A stretch of DNA of 12,727 nt from Ichthyophonus hoferi (lineage: Eukaryota > Opisthokonta > Ichthyosporea > Ichthyophonida > Ichthyophonidae). Position 1 is the first letter of the stretch; every line of letters begins with the position of its first letter. The notes below the pieces were generated by a model, which was not told where the DNA came from, did no database searches, and saw nothing but the letters and a program-made list of their open reading frames with translations. The stretch is from the NCBI GenBank assembly GCA_002751075.1, contig NAOQ01000146.1, forward strand, positions 10,713 to 23,439, read 5' to 3'. Below are positions 1 to 10,700 of the stretch, piece after piece. The position numbers and the translations under genes are program-made.

Positions 1-5
1 ATACA

Positions 6-39
<34 letters not shown>

Positions 40-65
40 CATATATACATACCTACCTACCTACA

Positions 66-93
<28 letters not shown>
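1..93. repeat. (ATAC)n microsatellite
   Basis: Nearly pure ATAC tetranucleotide with a short CTAC variant block near 53-64. It may continue left of the window. On the gene strand it is (GTAT)n, about 55 nt downstream of the exon 18 donor. Confidence 0.95.
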
Positions 94-96
<3 letters not shown>

Positions 97-145
97 CTAC
101 ACAAGCACACTTTCACCCAGCCCCACCCTTCCCTCTCCCTCCTAC

Positions 146-230
146 CTGTTCCTGGTGTAATACTAAAGGTGTCTGTGTAAGGAGAAACTCCAAAAACCGT
201 AGTCGAACCTTGACCTGTTGTAGATGTGGT
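146..230 (-). CDS. USP9X/34-like exon 18 (R-L-x-F-L helix)
   Basis: The 85-nt exon ends at GTAGGA, phase 0. Its translation begins PHLQQVKVRLRFLEFLLTQT and ends PLVLHQEQ. H-x-Q-x-V-x-x-R-L-x-F-L is shared with both USP9X and USP34. The start at 230 uses ACAGGGAG as acceptor, keeps phase with exon 17, and gives close to the same residue spacing as USP9X. A better-looking acceptor (ATCTGTTAG, start 247) keeps the frame open but would need another exon between 250 and 1028. Confidence 0.82.
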
Positions 231-2227
231 CTCCCTGTCTCGTCGTCCTAACAGATTGATAGATACATATATATATAGAAGTATATAATTATATGTGTTT
301 ATTCATTGGTCATTTAATTTTCATCCTTATTATCTAGCCGTATATAGCCGTATGTCAACAGTGAATTATTTTTAGAGTTTGTTTGTAAATACAATAGGAA
401 TTTAAATGCAGGTTAATCGAAGAATAAATGTGGTGCCTATATAAAGCATATAACTGGTATAGAATTATTATGTAGTGTGGTATACACGCGGGTCTGAATC
501 CATATATATATAGTGTCAATGTAATCAATTAATTAATTAGCATGTCACCTACCGTTAGAATAGTATTATTGATAATCTCATTGGATATTTCTGGAGAATC
601 TCTGTACCAATAGGAATGGAGATTTCAATAGCATAGATTAGATTAATATGGTCACAGTTTTTGGCAAGCGATGGGTGGGGCAGGAGTAAAAAGAGTGTTT
701 TGAATCTAGAGTATTAAGACCTATATCCTATATCTTATATACTTACACAGGTACATATATATATATGAGCATTTATGAAAACATCGCTTTATATACCTTG
801 ATATCATAAAGCCTCCATCTATCTAACTCCTTTATATATCTTTATATATATATAACATATGTACACATCATAAATATAACTATATATACCTATAACATAT
901 ACACATATAGCTATCATACATAGCATATATACACAATATACATACATATAACCTACTATGGTCCACACCTCTAAAACTACTATGTTCTACACCTCTAAAC
1001 CTATATAATTATCATACAATTACCTACCCTCCATACGCCTCAAATTTTTTCTTCTTTTGAACCTGCTTGCGATTCAGAATGGCGCGTGCTTTTGACTTAT
1101 AATACTCCTACACATCCCATACTACTGTGAGTATAACATACTAATGTGGTTGGTTGGTGAGGTTAATGGCTCAAGGCCATTGGATCATTAAACTACAAGT
1201 GGTAAGGACTAGATAAATAGAAAAAGAAAAAGAAAAAAAAGAATAAACGGAAAGCAAACATCTATACAGACACAGATAATAATGTGGAAGCCATTATAAA
1301 GAAAGCTTTGTGTTTCTTACTATTTTGTTAACACTATCTTATATATATATTTCCTCATTGATAGTTGGATGATACTTAGTCTGTATTTTATAACCATTGT
1401 CTTTTATTGTAATATATGGGGAATGAGGATAGGGAGGGGTGGAGGGAGAGAGAGAGGGAGTGGTAGGGAGACAGAGAGGGAGTGGTAGGGAGACAGAGAG
1501 GGAGTGGTAGGGAGACAGAGAGGGAGTGGTAGGGAGACAGAGAGGGAGTGGTAGGGGGACAATAAAAGGAAGAAAAGGGACGTGTAGGTTGATATCAAAA
1601 TGGATACAAGATTGTTGCACTAAAACACTCCTCTCCTATTACTCCTCGCCGTTAACCATATAAAAATTAAGTTAAATTTAAAATTAAACTTATAATATAT
1701 GACCTTACCAGGTCGGATATGACAGTGGTCAACAGATTGTACTTTTTCTCCAGCAAGCATACTGTTTTAGTAAGGCTTGATAATTGGTTCTGTTGAAAAT
1801 TTACGTTGTTAATTGATAGGTATAGATGTATGTATATTTATAACAATATTAACAGCCAATCGTTACACGGCACTAATTATCAAAGACACAATCATATCAC
1901 TTGGTTATAATGCAACACGATACGACTCATTGTGTGTTTGGTAGAAATGGTAAAGAGAGAGAGAGAGAGAGAAAGATAAAAAGGAAATATCATTGGTAGA
2001 GGCCTGTGAAGAAACCAGCAGTCCAGTGAAAAGTATAAAAAGTACAGATAAACTGAAGTTTAAATCATTATTTAAAAAAGATAAAAAGAAAAATGGGTAT
2101 AGTTAAAATGCCTTCAACATCTAGACCCGTTAATATATTACTATATAAAATAATATATATTTCAGATCTTACAAAACATACATATATGCATACATACATA
2201 TATTACATACATATATACATACATACA

Positions 2228-2261
<34 letters not shown>

Positions 2262-4696
2262 CATACATACACACATACCTTCTTTCCAGACTTTGAACCA
2301 GTAGGGAATGTATTTAACACCTTCATCATGGCTTCAAGATGCTCAGGCGAAGATGTGTGATTATCAACGGCATATATACCCCTGCAGATAATCATTAATT
2401 AATTAATTAATTAATAATCAACTTTTATTGTTTGGACTGAATTACTTCTAGAACTTTATTCTTCTTTAATGGTGTATGATTTTAGTTATCAAAAAACAAA
2501 TAGGAATCCTAAATATATATAAAATGATGTCTTTTTTACAACAGGAAAAAGATAGCATATCATATCATATTATCTAACATGAGATCCTATCCTATACCAC
2601 CATACATGACCCTTATCTGTGTATATATCATAAACCAATCCCGGCATCCATCACCGTCAGTCATAACAACGTCATAACAACACTCTCAATACCCCTACAG
2701 AGAGGCATTCCATTCCACAACCACATGTGGTAAAACCAGGTCTCACCTTCTTAGTAGTTCCATGCGAAATGATTCGAGGGCAGGAGTGCTAACTAACTCT
2801 ACAATAGAATTTAGGGCTAGATTTGCAACATCGCACCCACAATCATTACTGGTGTATGAAAGAAATTTATGTTAGTAGTTAGTTTATTATTTCAATTTTC
2901 TCTGCAAATTACTTCGCACTTCACTTCTCTCTCTATTTTTTTCTAGTTCTAGTCCCCTCGTATGGTACATTTTGATTTTCAGCTTCTTACCGAGGTATGG
3001 TTTGATCGTATGATACACATATAAATATTATATTGATGATATAATTATTCTTCTTAGTGTGATATATAGTCGTATAGTGCTATAGATCTTTCCTACGCTC
3101 AAAAGCAACGCTTGCAATTAATATTAAGTAATACCTACTGTAATTAGTGAAAATAATAACCATGATAATAATAATAATAATAATAATAAAAGTCCTTAAT
3201 TACTCATGAACAGCATATATTCTTGTTTAACAGTCAATCACTTATTATGCACAAACACCAAAAAATATGACAGCCAACCAAAAAAAAAAAAAGCCATAAA
3301 ATCTTATCAAGAGAGCGTAAAGTTAAAGCAATCAACCCGAATCGACCCCAACCACCACAATGACTGATGATTGTAGGGATATATATACCATATCTCCTTC
3401 GTAGTGATAAAATCCCAGAGTATAGCCATGCCATACATTTCTTCAATTAAGATCGCGTCAGGTGAAGGCACGTGCTGGCTGCTGGGGTCTTTCTCTGTAT
3501 GTACAATGTGTTTTAATATTTTAATTGTGGTTTTTGATAGGGCCGTTCTCTATATGTAGAAGGTGTCTGAATATTTTAATTGTGGTTTTTGATGGGTTTG
3601 ATTGTGTAGCAACATGTTTTAATATTTTAATTATGGTGTTTGGAGTTGAATATGTAATAGCATGTTTTAATATTTTTAATTATAGTTTTTGATAGTGTCT
3701 TTCTATATATGTAGTAATATGTTTCAATGTGTGGTATAGATGTGCCAAGAAAATACAGACAATCTCTCATTATATTTGAGATTAGCATCATTATTATATT
3801 TTAATACTTTATTTGCATTCGCGGACTAATGTGTGAAAGGGATATGTGTATTAAGACTAGCGGTAAGTACCCCTTATTGGATACATTTTAAATTTTTACT
3901 TTGATTGGAGAATTAATGTGTGTGGGAGAGATGGGTGTGACAAAAGAACAGAGATTCTCCAATTATACTTGAGATTGGCATCATGATGGAATAGATCGCG
4001 TTGATATGAAATGGGTAGATAAAGTCAATTGTATAAACAATAGATAAACCCGCAATAAAATAACAACAAATACCCAAATATTTTAATTATAGTTGTTGAT
4101 GGGGTTGATATGTAAGCTAAGGCTTAAGTTTAAATTTTAGTTTAAGATTTTCTATACTGTTACCTATACTGAACGGTATTTATGTGAGGCTGCATACACA
4201 TTCCAAAGCTGTTACTTTAAATTTTCAATATTTTAAAGTCAGGCTTATCAAATACAGTTTATGGTATATGTAGTACAGTTGTATGGTTTTATCGACTATA
4301 TACTAGAACATTTAACTTGTTATTTTATATTGGTTTATTTTTTACATATTGTTTGCGGGAACATACGCATAACACAGCTGTGGCTATTGAAAATTAAAAT
4401 TTTAATGACAGTTTCAATGGTTACTAGAACTGAAATATATGCCAATAGCAGCTAATCCCAATATGAACAAAACAAATCTTGGTGCTAAGTATTATTTTTA
4501 TAAAGAACTAAAATGATTGATGTGGGGAACCAAAAAGAGGATAAGAAGAAGGAGATGCCATATATGTGCACGGATGTATATGGCAGTAAGTGTAAATTCG
4601 TTTATATAAGCATGTATAGGTGCACATACGTACACACACATCAACGTACACATACATACATACATGCACACATACATGCATGCATACATACATGCA

Positions 4697-4730
<34 letters not shown>

Positions 4731-7700
4731 ACCTACCTGGATAAGCCTCATGGGCCAAGATACTAAACTGTTTAATAAAGTTAATATCTTCCTGATCACA
4801 GCTAGAAGCCTTCATATTCATAAGGTATGTTGTTAGTAACCATTCTAAATCGGCCTTTTTCAAATAACGTACCGTAGCGCGTAGAGCCCTGAGAGAAAAC
4901 AAAACGGTTATAAAGGTTTGAGGAGAGTTCGTTTAAATATTTAATGTTTCTTTCTCATTGGAAGCTTCACTTTATACAGTGCAATATGATATAAAGGTAT
5001 GAGGAGAGGTCATTTAAATATTTAATGTCTCATTCCCATTGGAAGCTTTATTTTATACAGTGCAATAGGCGAAATGAGCAAAATGGTGGCGATACCTTAG
5101 GCTTGGGTTTATAGCTATATTAATCGTACATCATACCCTATACCTATACCATTCACAACATATATCTAAACCTGTTCTTGCACTCCTTTAACACAAACAT
5201 ATATTATCTATTATAGCTACATATGTATGACTATTAAAGATAATGTTTGTGTATAATATAAAACCACACTGTGATAACACACAACCATAATGGTAACCAT
5301 GGTAACCATAGACGCTTTGGTACTACTTACTCGTATACTATTACCCTAACAGAATGGTGTTGGCTGTCGGCTGCAGACCACAGCATTGCCAAATGTCTTC
5401 GCTGAACACAACCTGCCTTTGCACTATATATATGTATGTATATGTATGTATATTTATATTTATAAGTGTATATATATATATGTATATAAGTATGTGTGTG
5501 TATATGTATGCATGTGTGTGTATATATGTATATATGAGTGGACCTAGTGTTAGCTACATTCTCCGTTTATCTTCTGGTGTGGCCTAATCCTTAAGCTCTA
5601 CAGCTCTATATTGTACCATATTACAATATACCCTACCCTTGTGTATATCTAGCCTCTGTTAGTGTACTGTAGTACAGTGTATTGTATTATATTGTAGTAT
5701 ATTATCTTATCCTATCCTATCTTCTATTGTATGCTATTCTATAGAATTGCATGTTGTGATATTATGTTCTAATGTTTTTTATGCATTATATTATACTACA
5801 TTATATTATCTATCCTCCATCTTTCTATAAAAAGGGTGTCAATGTAATCTGAGCTAATTATGAATGTAGGGCTTATTATTAAAACAAATCACCAATAAAA
5901 TAATAATAATAATAATCCTGGTAATAATAATAGTAATAGTAATAACAGTAATAGTAATAATAATACAATAATATAATAATAATAACATAATAACAATATA
6001 ATAATAATATAATAATAATAATAATAAATAGTAATATAATAAAACCATAGCATGCTAAAAGGCAGCAGCAACGCTTACAATAAAGACAATATAGGCACGG
6101 CTTTACGGATAATCTCAGCATGTATATGGTCAAATAACTTTCCAAATAAATCATTTGCATCCATCCATGCCAGTAATGCCCGCACCATCGCCTGTAAGGT
6201 TAGTGTAGTGTTAATATTGTGAATATTAGTATAGTGTTAATGTTGGTATAGTGTTAATGTTAGTATAGTATTAATGTTGGAATAGTATTAATGTTGGTAT
6301 AGTGTTAATGTTGGTATAGTATTAATGTTGGTATAGTGTTTATGTTGGTATAATGTTAATGTTAGTATAGTGTTAATACTACCTTTCACATCAGCAAAAC
6401 TTAAACATAACTACTGTGGATTCATTTGAACTATATATCTTACCCCTAAATATTTTATATATCAACTCATGAGAAAAATTTAAAAGCAAATATATATGAA
6501 CTACTCACAACTATATATAGTACTGGTTTATTTTGCAATAATGCGATGGCATTTCTATACCTTTTATCCTTCAAAATAGGAATTTTAAACTACAATACGA
6601 GAATTATTAAAATATTCAATAAAAACCAAAAACAAAAAAAGATACTTTTTTAGCTTTGAAATGGTAAAATTAAGCTAGCAATTAATATAAATTCAAATTA
6701 ATCACAACACTAAACTCGTGTCACGCTGTACAAAAGCCCGTTTCAAATTCCTATTTTGAAGACTAAAAGGTTAGTTTACTAGTACAGATTATTGTGTTGA
6801 TTGGATTTGTGAATGGGTTAAAGAAAACTGCGGTTTTATGATTGGAGAATACTATAAAAAGAGGTGGCATATAAAACTACACACGCATATTTTTCCCTCC
6901 ATATATGTGTCTCTATGGTTCTGCACATCCTCCATATCTAATACTATGTTTAGGTTCCTATATCCATTCTAGTCCATAAATATCAAGAGAAAAATCACGT
7001 GTAAGCATATACACATATATACATACATACATACACACACACAAACATATGCACACATACACACATATACAAACATACATATACATCCACATAACCGGAA
7101 ATATATATACCATATTAAATAGACCTATACAATAAACCAGCATTACATACTTGCTTATCGGTTGAATCTTGCCCAAGATACTCGGTGTTGCTAAGCAACA
7201 AGGGGGCCAAATCATCCTCGGGCTTGTGATTTTTATCGTTGTTGTTAAGCAAATCGATCCTCTCAGTACTCTTGCTTTCCCTCACACCTGAGGCCATTAC
7301 TGGCATGGATAGAGAGGCCAGATGCGGGGTGGGGTGAGGGGTAGGTATAGGGGTAGGGTTGGGGGTAGCTATGGGCGGCGAACTAATGGGACTAGACAAC
7401 TGCAGGGACTCTGAGGGAGAAGTTAAAGTGTGCACGGAGGCGGGTGGGGAGACACTGACTGAAAATCCAGGCTGTGGTACCGGCGCTGGCACAGCGATGT
7501 GTGGGGTAGATTCACTGGAGAATCCTTTCTCTACATTGTGTAGCAGACTTGAAACTTTCCCCATATAACGATGATATCGATTACTGTGCGGTGCTTTGCT
7601 TCTGTGCGTAGTAGAGGTGTTGGCTGTTAGTAAGTCATTCATTAATTAGTATTAATTAGATTTAATTAATCTATATAATTTATTTATTCATTCATTGAAG

Positions 7701-10700
7701 TTACTTACTTTTTTTGATTAACTTGCTAATTTAAGAAGTAATTGTACAACCATAGCTACACTATTGTCATCTCAGTGAATTATGTTCTTTAGTTAAAACC
7801 TTGTAAATTTGGTGGACCTTGTAAATTTGGTGGAAAAATCCTTTTCTTTATCATTAAGTGTGAATTGAAACCCAATCACTAATTACATCAAGTAGACTAT
7901 GATTGGACAAGAACTGGGTATCATATTAAAGTTACTCAATGACTTAACAATATTCGTGAATAATAAAAAAGAACTGATAGATATAACACGTTGAAGGCAA
8001 ACTAATCGGTTGAAACTACTAGACGGTTGGATTTTAAAAAAAATTAAATTTGCATGGCTTAAATATTATCCTTTATGATTAAAATGCAGGAGAATAGCCA
8101 GAAGAAACAGTCGGCATACAAAAACGAGTGGGTTGGACAGATAGAAAATATGTATATAAAATGTAATAGGAACATATACTACTCATGCAATGTCAGTAAA
8201 CATCATCTAATATATGGCGAAATGCAATACATATACAAATTATGTTGAAAAAAATGGAAAATGTATAGGATATTATGAAAGATAAAGACATGAAATTTAA
8301 AAGCCAGGGATAAAATAATAGGGAATGGAATGGAATAGCAACAAAAAAAAAGATAAAGGGAAATAAAGGGAGAAGGGGGAAGAGGGAGGGAATGAGAAAC
8401 AGAGAAACAGAGAGAAAGAAAGGAGAACAACATAAAAACTGATCCAGTGTAAAGTAGAACTGCAGTCGTATATAGTGTAAAAGAGACTCGATATAGCCAC
8501 TTACTTGTCTGAGTCACCATCTGTAGCGGGAGGCTCCCCAGTGCCAGTGGGTTGCTCGTCAGGTTTCGTACTCAGGGAAAAGTGTTGGCTCATTACCATC
8601 AGTATCCGATTCAAGCTATATATAGTGACCAATGGTTAATGGTTAGTCCAAATTCGTCTGTATGTATGACGTGGATATCACTTATTCGAGGCAATTTAAC
8701 ACTGGTATATAGTACTACAATCGAATTATTCAATCGTCTATTGGGTTATTGTCTGTTCATTGTAGATTTTATGTATGGGCCAGGCAATTAAAATAGAAGC
8801 ATATATTTATATGTATGAAATGTACTCGGAAATAATAATACCTCTATTATATTTCTATTTATTATCTAGTATCAGAATATTAATTTTTATATATACATAT
8901 AAAGGTCAACATAAATACGACTAAGCTGTTATAGGAAATAGACATGTATTGGCATATTACTACTCTATAAGCACGATAGTATTCAAAAAACAATGCATAG
9001 ATATATATATATCGGTTGGAATACAAGTCATAGTGAAGGAAAGGTTTTCTGTAGTGTATATGCCAATGTAAATAAATATACATACCCCTCTATCAACTAA
9101 TCATTATATAATATCATACTATATACCTTTCTCCTGTAGTGATGTAGCAGGTTATAACAATTTATTTATATAATTAAACACCAATGGGTGACAGTGTAGC
9201 AGTGTGGGCAAAAAGATAAAACATAAAAACAGTTAGACTATATCCCCTATTAGAATATTACAGCACTTGGACAAAAGAAAAAGAAAAAATAGATAAGTAT
9301 ACGGAGAAAGTATGAATAGAACACACATACACATACTACTATAACTATTACCACTTGAGAATGATAATTCATGTATAAAAAAGTACAAAACTTACCCCAG
9401 CAATCTAATCTCCAAGCTCGTTTGGTTTAGGCAACGTAAGGCAGTCTCCAGATGTGATAAAACCCATAAATTTTTGGCATCTTTATGAAAACCACCCTAT
9501 GGCATATAGCATACTGTCATTAGTCCAGTCACTTTATGTTGTTGGTATGAAAGGTAGTATGTAATATGTAGGTCATGTAGGTCATGTAGAAGTGTTAAGT
9601 GTACACAGTGTGGTTTATAATTGAATATATATATAAGGTGAGAGTGGCTGTAAAAAGGTGTTAAATAATACTCGGATATAGATAGATAGAAAGAGAGATA
9701 GAAAGATAAATTGGTGTGATACCTGTATTCGAGCAAACGACGGTATTAAACTAAGGTTAGAACTAAAACAATCGCCATAAGCATTATTATTATTATGACA
9801 TGTATAGATATCAATCTCTTAGGCGCTGGTAATAATCACATCTATTTGTCTTAGACACCTTACAAAGGTATTGAAAAGGTAAAGAAAGAGAGGGAAAAAA
9901 GAAATGAGCAATGGCTTCAGGAAAGAGAAAGAGAACACTGGACAAAGAGTAATATATTCGACAAATCATTGGAAGGAAAAGAAACAGTATTTTGTACACC
10001 AATTAAAATGTCACCATAAAACATTACCTTGTTCAAGTATTGGATAACACTGTCTATAATCTGGGGAACGTCCTATAAAAAAATGCGTTGTTTAGCTACT
10101 AACCAATCATTATACATGGTAGAAACTACTTACGATAGTTCATAACAACGTAATACAGGTACAATATGCATTTATATTTTAAATATTTTAAAAAGCTAAG
10201 TGATTGGAGGTTAGGTTATACATATGGTGGTATAATTTAATAAGTTGGGCGGTAATGTAAACTGGATGTATATTTTAAATATAAGGTGATATGATGTGAT
10301 ACGGTAGACTGGATACTTTAAATGCGAGTCTCTCTCGCTTTATTGGTACTCAATACAATTAAAACAAGCTTTGTGCTCTAATAATGTTTTCTTACATATT
10401 CCCACGAAGGAGAAATAAAAAATATAAAAAATACTAGAATGACACAAAGGATATAGAGACGGAAATATGCTCAAAAGGGAGGATATTATATTATATTATA
10501 TTATATTATATTATATTATACTATCTGATATTATATTATATTATATGGTATTACATTGCATAGCATTATATTCTATAGTGTTGAATTGTATACTAATAGA
10601 TGATATTAGATTATGTTTTATTGGATCATATGCCATAAACAGAAAAGATATATAAGAATATGTACATAGAGTAGTAGGGAAGCAATAAACATACCTTGGC

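Noticed and set aside
1339-1620. Open frames encoding repeated Leu-Pro-Leu-Cys-Leu-Pro peptides
   Set aside because: They are translations of the 22-bp minisatellite, with no splice or family support.
1980-2012. Possible exon after TTTCTTCACAG on the minus strand
   Set aside because: Good acceptor, but no usable donor before the CT-repeat. Exon 16 already joins exon 15 in phase.
4513-4731. Plus- and minus-strand frames rich in His-Thr-Tyr or Met-Tyr-Val-Cys
   Set aside because: Artefacts of the ATAC microsatellite, extended by the antisense of exon 12 or by intron sequence.
5289-5309. ATGGTAACC doubled near 5290 as a regulatory site
   Set aside because: Only two short direct copies, with no context to support a function.
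5854-6160. Tyr/Leu/Ile-rich minus-strand frames resembling membrane segments
   Set aside because: They come from the TAA trinucleotide array. The only real coding part nearby is exon 10 in another frame.
7359-7568. 69-codon plus-strand Gly-rich frame
   Set aside because: Antisense shadow of exon 9.
8552-8791. 79-codon plus-strand frame
   Set aside because: Overlaps exon 8 antisense, matches no protein I recognise and has no splice context.
9723-9750. 28-nt exon between exons 6 and 7 (acceptor CTAACCTTAG, donor GTATCA)
   Set aside because: Its phases fit if exon 7 starts at 9480, but a start at 9496 joins exon 6 to exon 7 directly in frame without it, and the encoded residues show no family resemblance.
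9821-9870. Minus-strand stretch after TTTGTAAG as an exon
   Set aside because: No matching donor, and it breaks the phase of exons 6 and 7.
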